The translations under genes were made by a program, and so were the position numbers. DNA of 64,000 bases from Mycobacterium montefiorense (GTDB lineage: Bacteria > Actinomycetota > Actinomycetes > Mycobacteriales > Mycobacteriaceae), in assembly GCF_003112775.1 (NCBI RefSeq), contig NZ_BFCH01000001.1, positions 124,001 to 188,000 on the forward strand. Reading direction: 5' to 3'. The stretch's first letter is position 1; every line of letters begins with the position of its first letter. Shown here piece after piece: positions 18,570-29,571 of this stretch. Under the pieces are notes generated by a model. That model made no database searches. It was given only the letters and a program-made list of their open reading frames with translations, and was not told the DNA's origin.

Positions 18570-19618
18570 AGGCAACGCTCGGCGAGTATCTCGACTTCAG
18601 CACCGGAAGCCGATCGCCGGCGCGAATACCGGACGGGCGGTTCCCGGTCTATGGGGCCAACGGCGTGATCGGGTATGCGGCGCAACCCAATGCGAGCGGG
18701 CCGCTGATCGTGCTCGGTCGCGTCGGATCGTATTGCGGCAGCGTGCGCTATTGCGATTCCGATGTTTGGGTCACCGACAACGCTCTGGTGTGTCGGGCCA
18801 AAGAGCCTGCGGAGACCCGATATTGGTATTACGCGCTGCAAAACTGCAGGCTCAACGAGCATCGGGCGGGATCGGGGCAGCCGCTGCTCAACCAGGCAAT
18901 TCTGTGTGACGTTTCGGTCCGGGCGGTCCCGGGACGCCAGCGGCAGCGGATCGCCGAGCTGCTCGGCGCTTTCGACGACAAGGTTGCCGTCAACCAGCGC
19001 GTGGTCGAGGCCGCCGAGCAGATGATGGTCGCCATCGTCGAGACGATCTCCGACCAGGTGCCGCTGTGCAACCTGGCGCAACGGTCGACGGTGCTTCGCG
19101 CGCCGGCGCAATTTGACCACGTCGTCGCGCATTTCAGCCTCCCGGCATTCGACGCCGGCGCCACACCTGCGCGCGTGAACGGCGCATCCGTGCGAAGCAG
19201 CAAGTTCGTGTTGTCGCAACCGTGCGTGTTGTTCGCCAAGTTGAACCCGCGCATTCCGCGAATCTGGAATGTGGTCCAGCTGCCTTCCGAAATGGCAGTG
19301 GCCAGCCCGGAATTCGTCGTGCTGCGCCCGATTGGCGTCGACACCTCGGCGCTGTGGGCGGCGATACGGCAGCCCGACGTCTCGCAGCGACTGCAGCAGC
19401 AGGTCGCCGGAACCTCGACTAGCCACCAACGCATCGCGCCGCGCGACCTGATGGACGTCGTGGTGCGCGATGTGCGGTGTCTGAGCGCCGATGCCGCGCA
19501 GACGATCACCACGCTGGGTGCGCTGTGTCACGCGAGGCGCAGCGAATCCCTGCGGCTGTCCGGTTTCCGCGACGCGTTGCTGCCGTTGCTGATGTCGACG
19601 ACAGTCCAGATAGGGTAA
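18563..19618 (+). CDS. hsdS: Type I specificity subunit HsdS
   Basis: A 351-residue type I specificity subunit with two target-recognition domains (about residues 1-130 and 175-310). Each is followed by a conserved helix: [22 protein letters not shown] in the middle and [27 protein letters not shown] at the end. It determines the bipartite DNA sequence methylated by the HsdM2S complex. Its start lies inside hsdM, and thyX follows five bases after its stop. Both TRDs look intact, unlike the split hsdS genes of M. tuberculosis. Confidence 0.93.
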   Translation: MLKATLGEYLDFSTGSRSPARIPDGRFPVYGANGVIGYAAQPNASGPLIVLGRVGSYCGSVRYCDSDVWVTDNALVCRAKEPAETRYWYYALQNCRLNEHRAGSGQPLLNQAILCDVSVRAVPGRQRQRIAELLGAFDDKVAVNQRVVEAAEQMMVAIVETISDQVPLCNLAQRSTVLRAPAQFDHVVAHFSLPAFDAGATPARVNGASVRSSKFVLSQPCVLFAKLNPRIPRIWNVVQLPSEMAVASPEFVVLRPIGVDTSALWAAIRQPDVSQRLQQQVAGTSTSHQRIAPRDLMDVVVRDVRCLSADAAQTITTLGALCHARRSESLRLSGFRDALLPLLMSTTVQIG

Positions 19619-19623
19619 GCGCC

Positions 19624-21328
<1,705 letters not shown>

Positions 21329-21335
21329 TCGACAG

Positions 21336-23012
21336 GTGAACGAAGACCTCAGCCCCCCAGGTCCGTTGACCGCAGGTGGGTTGCGGGTGACCGCGCTCGG
21401 CGGCATCAGCGAAATCGGCCGCAACATGACGGTTTTCGAACACCTGGGCCGGCTGTTGATCATCGACTGCGGGGTGATGTTTCCCACCCACGACGAGCCG
21501 GGCGTCGACCTGATTCTGCCCGACTTGCGCCACATCGAAGACCGGCTCGACGACATTGAGGCCCTGGTGCTAACGCATGCGCACGAGGACCACATCGGGG
21601 CGATCCCATTCCTGCTCAAGCTGCGGCCCGACATCCCAGTCGTCGGGTCCAAGTTCACCTTGGCGATGGTCGCCGCCAAGTGCCGCGAGCACCGCATCAA
21701 GCCGGTGTTCGTCGAAGTCAAAGAGGGACAGAGCAGCCACCACGGCGTGTTCGACTGCGAATACTTCGCCGTGAACCACTCCATCCCGGACGCACTGGCA
21801 ATCGCCGTCTATACCGGCGCCGGAACGGTTCTGCACACTGGCGACATCAAACTGGACCAACAACCGCTGGACGGCCGGCCCACCGACCTCCCCGGCATGT
21901 CACGGCTCGGCGGCACCGGTGTGGATCTGTTTCTGTGTGACTCGACTAACGCCGGGATCCCCGGTGTCGGGCCGTCCGAGAGCGAGGTGGGTCCGACTCT
22001 GCACCGGCTGATCCGTGGTGCGGACGGGCGCGTCATCGTGGCGTGCTTTGCCTCCAACGTCGACCGGGTACAGCAAATCATCGATGCGGCAGTCGCTTTG
22101 GGCCGACGGGTATCGTTCGTCGGTCGATCCATGGTGCGCAACATGAGTATCGCCCGAGATCTGGGCTTCCTGCAGGTCAACGACTCCGACGTGATCGACA
22201 TCGGGGCCGCCGAGATGATGGCGCCCGAGCGGGTGGTGCTGATCACCACCGGCACCCAGGGCGAGCCGATGGCGGCGTTGTCCCGGATGTCGCGCGGCGA
22301 GCATCGCAGTATCACGCTGACCGCGGGTGACCTCATCGTGCTGTCGTCGTCGCTGATCCCGGGCAATGAGGAAGCCGTCTACGGTGTCATCGACTCGCTG
22401 GCCAAGGTCGGCGCCCGAGTCGTCACCAATGCCCAAGCCCGGGTGCATGTTTCGGGCCATGCCTACGCTGGTGAGCTGCTCTTCCTGTACAACGGGGTGC
22501 GACCGCGCAATGTGATGCCGGTGCACGGAACCTGGCGGATGCTGCGAGCCAACGCCAAGCTGGCCGCCACCACCGGAGTGCCGGAAGAGTCAATCCTGTT
22601 GGCCGAGAACGGTGTCAGCGTTGACCTGGTCGGTGGCAGGGCGACGATCGCTGGCGCGGTGCCGGTTGGCAAGATGTTCGTCGATGGTCTGGTCACCGGC
22701 GATGTCGGCGACATCACGCTGGGCGAGCGGCTCATTCTGTCCGAGGGGTTTGTCGCGGTGACCGTGGTGCTCAGCCGCAGCACCGGGCGTTCGGCAACTA
22801 CGCCGCACCTGTATTCCCGCGGCTTCTCCGAGGATCCCAAGGCGCTCGAGGCCGCCGTGCGTAAAGTCGAGGAAGAACTGGAAGCGCTGGCTGCCGCCAA
22901 CGTGACCGACCCGATCCGGATAGCCCAGGGTGTGCGGCGCACTGTCGGAAAGTGGGTGGGCGAAACCTATCGCCGCCAGCCCATGATCGTGCCGACCGTC
23001 ATCGAGATCTAG
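21336..23012 (+). CDS. rnj: Ribonuclease J
   Basis: A 558-residue metallo-beta-lactamase/beta-CASP ribonuclease, the length of M. tuberculosis RNase J (Rv2752c). The zinc motif HAHEDHIGAI lies near residue 80. Later beta-CASP motifs include CDSTNA, TGTQGEPMAALSRM and HVSGHAYAGEL. It has 5'-3' exo- and endonuclease activity in mRNA and rRNA processing. The GTG at 21336 follows the dapA stop by seven bases. The stop codon overlaps that of the convergent small gene (CTAG at 23009-23012). Confidence 0.96.
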   Translation: MNEDLSPPGPLTAGGLRVTALGGISEIGRNMTVFEHLGRLLIIDCGVMFPTHDEPGVDLILPDLRHIEDRLDDIEALVLTHAHEDHIGAIPFLLKLRPDIPVVGSKFTLAMVAAKCREHRIKPVFVEVKEGQSSHHGVFDCEYFAVNHSIPDALAIAVYTGAGTVLHTGDIKLDQQPLDGRPTDLPGMSRLGGTGVDLFLCDSTNAGIPGVGPSESEVGPTLHRLIRGADGRVIVACFASNVDRVQQIIDAAVALGRRVSFVGRSMVRNMSIARDLGFLQVNDSDVIDIGAAEMMAPERVVLITTGTQGEPMAALSRMSRGEHRSITLTAGDLIVLSSSLIPGNEEAVYGVIDSLAKVGARVVTNAQARVHVSGHAYAGELLFLYNGVRPRNVMPVHGTWRMLRANAKLAATTGVPEESILLAENGVSVDLVGGRATIAGAVPVGKMFVDGLVTGDVGDITLGERLILSEGFVAVTVVLSRSTGRSATTPHLYSRGFSEDPKALEAAVRKVEEELEALAAANVTDPIRIAQGVRRTVGKWVGETYRRQPMIVPTVIEI

Positions 23013-23170
23013 ATTTTCTCGGCGTCAGCCGACCATTCCAGTTGCGACGCGTTGAGATGGCGGCCGGTGGGCTCGACGTAACGTGTGACGAGTTCATCCG
23101 GTCCGGCCTGCTCGACGGCGGCCAGCACTATGGGACCAAAAGCATTCTGCGCAGCGGGGTTTCGCGCCAT
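23009..23170 (-). CDS. Small 53-residue protein, possible gene remnant
   Basis: A 53-codon frame beginning MARNPAAQNAFGPIVLAAVE and ending WSADAEKI, five bases downstream of the SDR stop on the same strand. Its stop overlaps that of rnj. The N-terminal residues vaguely recall the start of some mycobacterial SAM-dependent methyltransferases, so it may be a remnant rather than a complete gene. The ribosome-binding site is weak. Function unknown; the call rests on position, coding-like composition and lack of anything better in the gap. Confidence 0.35.
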   Translation of the reverse strand: MARNPAAQNAFGPIVLAAVEQAGPDELVTRYVEPTGRHLNASQLEWSADAEKI

Positions 23171-23175
23171 AGCCG

Positions 23176-24009
23176 CTACTTGTTCAAGAAGCCCGCGTCG
23201 ACCGGCAGGGTCACGCCTGTGATGTAGCGCGCCTGGTCGGACACCAGCCATGCCACCGCGTTGGCGATGTCCTCGACGTCGAGCGTTTCGACCGGCATGG
23301 CATTGCCCATGGCTCCGGGAGTATCGGTCGCGGCGGCCATCTTGGCCAGCCACTCGCGGGTGAACTCGTTGTTGATCATCGGAGTTTCCACGCCGGACGG
23401 ATGAAGCGAGTTCACCCGAATCATCTGGCTTGCAAGCAGATTCGCGTATACCCGCATCAGCCCGACGACCCCGTGTTTGGCCGCGGCGTAGCCGACGGAA
23501 CCGGCGTCCGCGCTGCCGACGCCGGCCAGCCCGGCACTCGAACTGATCAGCACGATCGACCCGCCGGTGCCTTGGGCGACCATGGTGGGTATCGCGGCCT
23601 TGATGGTGTTGTAGACGCCGGTGAGGTTGACGTCGATGACGTCGCGCCAACCGTCGTCGCCGGATTGCATAGGGGCGATACCGGCGTTGGCCACCACGAT
23701 GTCGAGCCGGCCCAACTCGTCGATCCCGGCTTGCACCGCGGCCGACAGCGACGCGCGATCACGCACATCGCTCTGCTTGGCCACGATCCGGGCGCCGGTG
23801 TCCTCGACGAGTTTGACGGTGGCCGCCAGGTCTTCAGGGGTGGCCAGGGCGTAGCGAACGCTGTCGATCTGCGCGCACAGGTCTACGGCGATCACGTCGG
23901 CGCCGTCGGTGGCCAGCCGAACCGCGTGCGCGCGGCCCTGGCCGCGGGCCGCGCCGGTAATCAGCGCGACTTTTCCCTTTAGCGGTCCGTCCGGGCGCTG
24001 CAGGTTCAC
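23176..24009 (-). CDS. Mycofactocin-type SDR oxidoreductase (Rv2750-like)
   Basis: A 277-residue SDR of the mycofactocin-associated subfamily. It has [16 protein letters not shown], an unusually long insert after the second strand ([20 protein letters not shown]), VVANAGIAP, the catalytic YAAAKHG motif and a C-terminal [12 protein letters not shown]. Such enzymes hold a tightly bound nicotinamide cofactor re-oxidised through mycofactocin, and oxidise alcohols or ketones. It overlaps the monooxygenase gene at 24006-24320 by ATGA, so the two form a small operon. Substrate unknown. Confidence 0.88.
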   Translation of the reverse strand: MNLQRPDGPLKGKVALITGAARGQGRAHAVRLATDGADVIAVDLCAQIDSVRYALATPEDLAATVKLVEDTGARIVAKQSDVRDRASLSAAVQAGIDELGRLDIVVANAGIAPMQSGDDGWRDVIDVNLTGVYNTIKAAIPTMVAQGTGGSIVLISSSAGLAGVGSADAGSVGYAAAKHGVVGLMRVYANLLASQMIRVNSLHPSGVETPMINNEFTREWLAKMAAATDTPGAMGNAMPVETLDVEDIANAVAWLVSDQARYITGVTLPVDAGFLNK

Positions 24010-24320
24010 TGGCGCAGTTGGCCCTTGCCCGGGTCGCCCGCGGGAATGGGCTGCAGGGTCTTGATGTCCGGCGCTCCGGCCAGGTGCTCGCCGGCCGCCG
24101 AGAACAGCTTGCCGATCGCGGGAGCTGTGCTGTGCACCTTGAGTGCGTCTTCATCGGCCCATTGCTCGATGAAGACGAAGGTCTCACCGCTTTGATGCAC
24201 CGAATAGAGCTGGCACCCCGGCTCCTCGTGCACTTCTTCGACCGCGGCCGTCAGGATGTCGCGAACGGTGTCGACGGACTCGGGTTTGACGGTCAGGGTG
24301 GCGACAACGACGACGGGCAT
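24006..24320 (-). CDS. ABM-domain monooxygenase-like protein (Rv2749-like)
   Basis: A 104-residue protein with a single antibiotic-biosynthesis-monooxygenase fold: [21 protein letters not shown], then [19 protein letters not shown]. Small dimeric ABM proteins include quinol and haem monooxygenases, but the fold alone does not define the substrate. The ATG at 24320 matches the family start; an in-frame ATG 16 codons upstream is unlikely. It is coupled to the mycofactocin-type SDR by an ATGA overlap. Confidence 0.82.
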   Translation of the reverse strand: MPVVVVATLTVKPESVDTVRDILTAAVEEVHEEPGCQLYSVHQSGETFVFIEQWADEDALKVHSTAPAIGKLFSAAGEHLAGAPDIKTLQPIPAGDPGKGQLRQ

Positions 24321-24526
24321 GCGGAGCTCCTTGAGGAGTAGCGACGGGATGGCTGTCACCCTACTCACCCGGAATCGACGGCCGCTGTGATGCCCGCTGC
24401 GACCGAACCGCGCTGGTCCCGGCTATTTCGGGTGCTGTCGAAGCACTCCGATAACCGAATCGAAACGGTTTTGTGACCCGTGTGGCTGATGGTGAATGTG
24501 GGGCGGTTGCGACTAGGCTGGACCCC

Positions 24527-27028
24527 ATGGCTAGTAAGACCGCTGCCCGCTCCGGAACCCGAACGAGCAGGTCAAAGGCCACTTCGCGCACCAGCGGGCC
24601 TCGAAGTGCGCGACCGGCACCTGCCCGCAAGAAGGTGAGCAGGCCGGCCAAACGTCATAACCGGTCCTTGCTGGTTGCCGCCGGCATGACCGGCGGGCGC
24701 GCGATGCGTGCCACCTGGCTGATGGCGGCACGGGGCACCGGCGGTGCGGCACGGTCGATCGGCCGGGCCCGCGACATCGACCCGGGGCACCGTCGCGACG
24801 GAATCGCACTGGTTCTGCTGGGCATTGCCGTGGTGGTCGCGGCGAGCTCTTGGTTTGACGCCGCGCGGCCGGTCGGCGCGTGGGTCGACGCGGTGCTGCG
24901 CACGTTCATCGGCGCCGGCGTCCTGGCCCTGCCGGCGGTGCTGGCATCGGTGGCGGTGGTGCTGATGCGCACCGCGCCCAACCCCGAGGCACGGCCCCGG
25001 CTGATTCTGGGCGCGAGCATGATCAGCCTTTCACTGCTCGGTCTGCGTCATCTGTGGTCCGGCTCGCCGGGTGACCCCGAATTGCGCTGTCGCGCAGCGG
25101 GATTCATCGGCTTCGCCATCGGCGGTCCGTTGTCGGAGGGGTTGACGCCCTGGATTGCGGCACCGCTGTTGTTCATCGGCGCACTGTTCGGGTTGCTGTT
25201 GCTGACCGGCACCACCATCCGCGAGCTGCCGGAAATGATGCGCGCCTTGTTCAACACCCGGTTCGTGGATGATCTTTATTCCGACGAGGGCGAATACGAC
25301 TACGACGACGCGGACGGCCAAGGGCGCGAAGACTTTTCCGACGGTTACTACGACGATGGTGCATTCGAAAATGAGCCGCAGGCGTGGCCGGCGGCGGATG
25401 CCGCCCCCGCCGCACTCGACCCGCTCCCGGACGAAACTCCCACCATTCCGGAACCCACCGCCCGCACTCGCCGTCGCGCCGCCAAGAAGCAGGACACCCA
25501 GGTAACCGACCGGATCGTCGAAGGCCCGTACACGCTGCCGCCGATGGAGCTACTGGTTACCGGCGACCCGCCGAAGAAGCGCAGCGCGGCCAACACACAG
25601 ATGGCCGAAGCCATCGGTGAGGTGCTGACCCAGTTCAAGGTCGACGCCGCCGTCACCGGCTGCACCCGGGGTCCCACGGTCACCCGCTACGAGGTGGAGC
25701 TCGGGCCGGGTGTCAAGGTCGAGAAAATCACGGCGCTGCAGAAGAACATCGCCTATGCCGTGGCGACCGAGAGCGTCCGGATGCTCGCCCCGATCCCGGG
25801 CAAGTCCGCGGTCGGCATCGAGGTGCCCAATACCGACCGGGAAATGGTGCGACTGGCCGACGTCCTCACCGCGCCCTCGACCCGCCGCGACCATCATCCG
25901 CTGGTGATCGGGCTGGGCAAGGACATCGAAGGCGACTTCATCTCCGCGAACCTGGCCAAGATGCCGCACCTGCTGGTGGCCGGATCCACCGGATCCGGTA
26001 AGTCCAGCTTCGTCAACTCCATGTTGGTGTCGCTGCTGACCCGGGCCACCCCGGAAGAGGTCAGGATGATCCTGATCGACCCGAAGATGGTGGAACTGAC
26101 GCCGTACGAAGGCATTCCGCATCTGATCACCCCGATCATCACCCAGCCGAAGAAGGCGGCCGCCGCGCTGGCCTGGCTGGTCGAGGAGATGGAGCAGCGC
26201 TACCAGGACATGCAGGCGTCGCGAGTGCGTCACATCGACGACTTCAACGCCAAGGTGCGATCCGGTGCCATCACCGCGCCGCTGGGCAGCCAGCGCGTGT
26301 ACCGGCCGTATCCGTACGTGGTCGCGATCGTCGACGAGCTGGCCGACCTGATGATGACCGCGCCGCGCGACGTCGAGGACGCGATCGTGCGGATCACCCA
26401 GAAGGCCCGCGCCGCCGGCATCCACCTGGTGCTGGCCACCCAGCGCCCGTCCGTCGACGTGGTCACCGGGCTGATCAAGACCAACGTGCCCTCGCGGCTG
26501 GCGTTCGCGACGTCGTCGCTCATCGACAGCCGGGTGATCCTGGACCAGGCGGGCGCGGAGAAGCTGATCGGGATGGGTGACGGCCTGTTCTTGCCGATGG
26601 GCACCAACAAGCCCATCCGGCTGCAGGGCGCCTTCATCACCGACGACGAGATCCACGCCGTCGTCACCGCCTGCAAGGACCAAGCCGAACCCGAATACAC
26701 CGAAGGCGTCACCACCGCGAAGCCCACCGGCGAGCGCACCGACGTCGACCCGGACATCGGCGACGACATGGATGTCTTCCTGCAAGCCGTCGAGCTGGTC
26801 GTGTCCAGTCAGTTCGGCTCCACCTCGATGCTGCAGCGCAAGCTGCGGGTCGGCTTCGCCAAAGCCGGCCGGCTGATGGATCTGATGGAGACCCGCGGCA
26901 TCGTCGGGCCCAGCGAGGGATCCAAGGCGCGCGAGGTGCTGGTCAAGCCCGACGAGCTGGCGGGAACGCTGGCGCTGATCCGCGGCGGTGCCAACGCCGA
27001 CGGCTCCGAAGACGACGGCGAAGACTAG
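24527..27028 (+). CDS. ftsK: DNA translocase FtsK
   Basis: An 833-residue septal DNA pump that clears chromosomes from the closing septum and activates XerCD recombination. A basic N-terminal tail is followed by about four membrane helices (residues 80-240), then an acidic low-complexity linker rich in Asp, Tyr and Glu (about 245-330). The motor domain has Walker A GSTGSGKSS (Gly486-Lys492) and Walker B VAIVDELADLMM, and a C-terminal gamma winged helix (QRKLRVGFAKAGRLMD) reads KOPS sites. The ATG at 24527 begins the basic tail. Its stop overlaps that of convergent argA (CTAG at 27025-27028). Confidence 0.97.
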   Translation: MASKTAARSGTRTSRSKATSRTSGPRSARPAPARKKVSRPAKRHNRSLLVAAGMTGGRAMRATWLMAARGTGGAARSIGRARDIDPGHRRDGIALVLLGIAVVVAASSWFDAARPVGAWVDAVLRTFIGAGVLALPAVLASVAVVLMRTAPNPEARPRLILGASMISLSLLGLRHLWSGSPGDPELRCRAAGFIGFAIGGPLSEGLTPWIAAPLLFIGALFGLLLLTGTTIRELPEMMRALFNTRFVDDLYSDEGEYDYDDADGQGREDFSDGYYDDGAFENEPQAWPAADAAPAALDPLPDETPTIPEPTARTRRRAAKKQDTQVTDRIVEGPYTLPPMELLVTGDPPKKRSAANTQMAEAIGEVLTQFKVDAAVTGCTRGPTVTRYEVELGPGVKVEKITALQKNIAYAVATESVRMLAPIPGKSAVGIEVPNTDREMVRLADVLTAPSTRRDHHPLVIGLGKDIEGDFISANLAKMPHLLVAGSTGSGKSSFVNSMLVSLLTRATPEEVRMILIDPKMVELTPYEGIPHLITPIITQPKKAAAALAWLVEEMEQRYQDMQASRVRHIDDFNAKVRSGAITAPLGSQRVYRPYPYVVAIVDELADLMMTAPRDVEDAIVRITQKARAAGIHLVLATQRPSVDVVTGLIKTNVPSRLAFATSSLIDSRVILDQAGAEKLIGMGDGLFLPMGTNKPIRLQGAFITDDEIHAVVTACKDQAEPEYTEGVTTAKPTGERTDVDPDIGDDMDVFLQAVELVVSSQFGSTSMLQRKLRVGFAKAGRLMDLMETRGIVGPSEGSKAREVLVKPDELAGTLALIRGGANADGSEDDGED

Positions 27029-27543
27029 AGCAGCAACAGCATCCGGGTGTTGCCCAGGATGTTCGGCTTGACGTAGCTCAGGTCCAGGAACTCGGCGACA
27101 CCGATGTCGTAGGAGCGGCACATCTCCTCGAATACCTCGGCGGTGACGGGCGTGCCCTCGATTTCGGTGAACCCGTGCCGGCCGAAGAACTCGGTCTCGA
27201 AGGTCAGCACGAAGATTCGCTCCAGCGTCAGCTCGCGAGCGACGTCGAGCAGCCGCGTGACGATCGCGTGTCCGATGCCGTGGCCTGTCGCGGTCGGATC
27301 GACCGCGATGGTGCGGATCTCGCCAAGATCTGACCAGAACACGTGCAGCGCGCCGCAGCCGACCACCGTGCCGTCAAGCTCGGCCACCCAGAACTCCTGG
27401 ACGGCCTCGTACAGCGTCACCAGGTTCTTTTCCAGCAGGATCTTGCCCGCATAGGTGTCGACGAGGTGCTTGATCATGGGGACATCGGATGTTCGCGCGC
27501 GCCGGACGACGACTTGCCCGCTATCCCAAGAACGTTCGGTCAC
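27025..27543 (-). CDS. argA: N-acetylglutamate synthase (GNAT) ArgA
   Basis: A 172-residue GNAT acetyltransferase equivalent to M. tuberculosis Rv2747, which makes N-acetylglutamate (accepting glutamate or glutamine) as the first arginine step. The acetyl-CoA motif TATGHGIGHAIVTRLL is present, together with VVGCGALHVFWSDLGEIRT and a conserved tail DLSYVKPNILGNTRM. The GTG at 27543 gives the family N-terminus (VTERS); an ATG six codons upstream is also possible. It is convergent with ftsK and divergent from pgsA3. Confidence 0.92.
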   Translation of the reverse strand: MTERSWDSGQVVVRRARTSDVPMIKHLVDTYAGKILLEKNLVTLYEAVQEFWVAELDGTVVGCGALHVFWSDLGEIRTIAVDPTATGHGIGHAIVTRLLDVARELTLERIFVLTFETEFFGRHGFTEIEGTPVTAEVFEEMCRSYDIGVAEFLDLSYVKPNILGNTRMLLLL

Positions 27544-27599
27544 GGATAACAGTATTGACATCTGGGGCGGGTCCGCTGGTCAACCGCTATTCTGATGCC

Positions 27600-28190
27600 G
27601 TGTCGGGGCAGCCGCAGACAGGACCAGTGGCGGGACGCGTCAGCATCGCCAACCTGGCCAACGTCCTGACGCTGTTGCGACTGGTACTGGTTCCGATCTT
27701 CCTGCTCGCATTGTTCGCCGGCGGCGGTCACGAGACCTCCGCCCGGATCGTGGCCTGGGCGATTTTCGCCGTTGCGTGCCTTACCGATCGATTCGACGGC
27801 CTGCTGGCACGCAACTACGGCATGGCGACCGAATTCGGCGCGTTCGTCGATCCGATCGCCGACAAGATGTTGATCGGGTCGGCGCTGGTAGGACTGTCGA
27901 TGCTCGGCGACCTGCCCTGGTGGGTCACTGTGCTGATCCTGGTCCGCGAGGTTGGGGTCACGGTATTGCGGCTGGCCGTGATTCGCCGCGGCGTCATTCC
28001 GGCCAGCTGGGGCGGCAAGCTCAAGACTTTCGTCCAGGCGGTGGCCATCGGGTTATTCGTGCTGCCGGTGTCGGGACCGTTCCTAGTGGTGGCGTCGGTG
28101 GTGATGGCCGCCGCTATCGTGCTGACGGTCGTCACCGGTATCGACTATGTGGCTTCGACCGTCAGGGAAGTGCGGCGGACGGGAACCTAG
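27600..28190 (+). CDS. pgsA3: CDP-alcohol phosphatidyltransferase PgsA3
   Basis: A 196-residue integral-membrane enzyme of the CDP-alcohol phosphotransferase family. The complete motif is present: Asp63, Asp66-Gly67, Ala70-Arg71, Gly80, Asp84 and Asp88. Several hydrophobic helices surround it. Annotated as phosphatidylglycerophosphate synthase in M. tuberculosis (Rv2746c), it would use CDP-diacylglycerol and glycerol 3-phosphate; the exact alcohol is not proven by sequence. The GTG at 27600 is the start. The SigE-type promoter for clgR overlaps its last codons. Confidence 0.93.
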   Translation: MSGQPQTGPVAGRVSIANLANVLTLLRLVLVPIFLLALFAGGGHETSARIVAWAIFAVACLTDRFDGLLARNYGMATEFGAFVDPIADKMLIGSALVGLSMLGDLPWWVTVLILVREVGVTVLRLAVIRRGVIPASWGGKLKTFVQAVAIGLFVLPVSGPFLVVASVVMAAAIVLTVVTGIDYVASTVREVRRTGT

Positions 28191-28208
28191 ACGGCCGCTG
28201 CTGGCGTT
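28182..28208 (+). promoter_or_regulatory. SigE-type promoter driving clgR-pspA-pspM
   Basis: GGAAC at 28182-28186 and CGTT at 28205-28208 are separated by 18 bp, the extracytoplasmic-function (SigE/SigH) pattern, 40 bp before the clgR start. In M. tuberculosis the clgR-pspA operon is SigE-controlled, which supports the reading. Confidence 0.72.
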
Positions 28209-28247
28209 GACCTGATGAAGCAGCTTTGCCGGACGAAGGAGATCAGC

Positions 28248-28586
28248 ATGTCGCCACTGGTGCGCGAGGTCATCGGCGAGGTGCTGCGCCTGGCCCGGAC
28301 GTCGCAGGGTCGGACGCTGCGTGAGGTGTCGGACACCGCCCGGGTAAGCCTCGGGTATCTCTCGGAGGTGGAGCGCGGCCGCAAGGAAGCCTCCAGCGAG
28401 CTGCTGAACGCGATCTGCGACGCGTTGGACGTCCCGCTGTCGACGATGCTCACCGATGCCGGTGAGCGGATGGCGAACGAGGAGCGCACTGCGCAGCGTG
28501 TACCGAGCGGCGAGGCAAGCGTCACCACCATCGACGCCAGCACCAAGGTCGTGATCCCGCCGGTGGCGGCGCTCGTGGTGGCCTGA
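28248..28586 (+). CDS. clgR: Transcriptional regulator ClgR
   Basis: A 112-residue XRE-family regulator, the length of M. tuberculosis ClgR (Rv2745c). The helix-turn-helix is within [22 protein letters not shown], and the C-terminus has the conserved [19 protein letters not shown] degradation-prone tail. It activates Clp protease genes and the psp genes during envelope or protein stress. The ATG at 28248 was chosen because GAAGGAG lies seven bases upstream. It heads the clgR-pspA-pspM operon. Confidence 0.94.
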   Translation: MSPLVREVIGEVLRLARTSQGRTLREVSDTARVSLGYLSEVERGRKEASSELLNAICDALDVPLSTMLTDAGERMANEERTAQRVPSGEASVTTIDASTKVVIPPVAALVVA

Positions 28587-28606
28587 GTGCCAGGATTGCT
28601 CGGCAG

Positions 28607-28640
28607 CGCCGATCACCCGCCAGGGGTGGGGCGATCGGCG
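28607..28640 (+). terminator. Hairpin in the clgR-pspA intergenic region
   Basis: CGCCGATC at 28607-28614 pairs perfectly with GATCGGCG at 28633-28640, with an inner ACCC/GGGT pairing. There is no T-run, so it may be an attenuator or mRNA processing/stability element rather than a full terminator. Confidence 0.4.
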
Positions 28641-28725
28641 GCGACCCGATAAATTGAGCGGCAGAGTGATCGCCAGGGCCCATCAGGGAGCCTGCGGCAC
28701 ACGGAAACGAAGGTGGAGCTAACTC

Positions 28726-29553
28726 ATGGCCAATCCGTTCGTCAAAGCGTGGAAATACGTCATGGCGCTGTTCAACGCGAAAATTGACGAGCACGCCGAC
28801 CCCAAGATCCAGATTCAGCAGGCTATTGAGGAAGCCCAGCGCACGCACCAGGCGCTAACCCAACAGGCGGCGCAAGTGATCGGCAACCAGCGCCAGCTGG
28901 AGATGCGGCTCAACCGCCAACTCGCCGACATCGAGAAGCTCCAAGTCAACGTTCGCCAGGCCCTGACGCTGGCCGACCAGGCCACCTCCGGCGGCGACGC
29001 GGCCAAGGCCACCGAGTACAACAACGCCGCCGAGGCCTTCGCGGCCCAGCTGGTGACCGCTGAGCAAAGCGTCGAAGACCTCAAGACGCTGCACGACCAG
29101 GCGCTGGGCGCCGCGGCCCAGGCGAAAAAGGCCGTCGAGCAGAACTCGATGGTGTTGCAGCAGAAGATCTCCGAGCGCACCAAGCTGCTCAGCCAGCTCG
29201 AGCAGGCCAAGATGCAGGAGCAGGTCAGCGCGTCGCTGCGGTCGATGAGCGAGATCGCCGCGCCGGGCAACACCCCAAGCCTCGACGAGGTTCGCGACAA
29301 GATCGAACGCCGCTACGCCAACGCGATCGGCTCCGCCGAACTTGCGCAGGGTTCGGTGCAGGGCCGCATGCTCGAGGTCCAGCAGGCCAGCGTGGAGATG
29401 GCGGGCCATTCCCGGCTCGAGCAAATCCGAGCGTCGATGCGTGGCGAGGCTCTGCCGACGGGCGGGACTTCCGGTTCCGGAGCCACCCCTGCCGCGCCCG
29501 CGCCCGCCGAGAGCGCCGGTGGACAGGTTGCCGAGAAACCCTTTGGTCAGTAG
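28726..29553 (+). CDS. pspA: Phage-shock protein PspA (35-kDa antigen)
   Basis: A 275-residue PspA/IM30-family protein, the 35-kDa antigen of mycobacteria. Its coiled-coil body starts [20 protein letters not shown] and contains [14 protein letters not shown]; the last 35 residues are a Gly/Pro/Ala-rich flexible tail. It binds the inner face of the cytoplasmic membrane under envelope stress and holds ClgR in check. It is followed by pspM after 18 bp. Confidence 0.95.
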   Translation: MANPFVKAWKYVMALFNAKIDEHADPKIQIQQAIEEAQRTHQALTQQAAQVIGNQRQLEMRLNRQLADIEKLQVNVRQALTLADQATSGGDAAKATEYNNAAEAFAAQLVTAEQSVEDLKTLHDQALGAAAQAKKAVEQNSMVLQQKISERTKLLSQLEQAKMQEQVSASLRSMSEIAAPGNTPSLDEVRDKIERRYANAIGSAELAQGSVQGRMLEVQQASVEMAGHSRLEQIRASMRGEALPTGGTSGSGATPAAPAPAESAGGQVAEKPFGQ

Positions 29554-29571
29554 CCGTTCGGTCGGTCTGAC

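Noticed and set aside
25550..27121. Minus-strand open frame of 523 codons across ftsK
   Set aside because: Entirely antisense to the FtsK motor, low-complexity and unlike any family; a GC-bias shadow.
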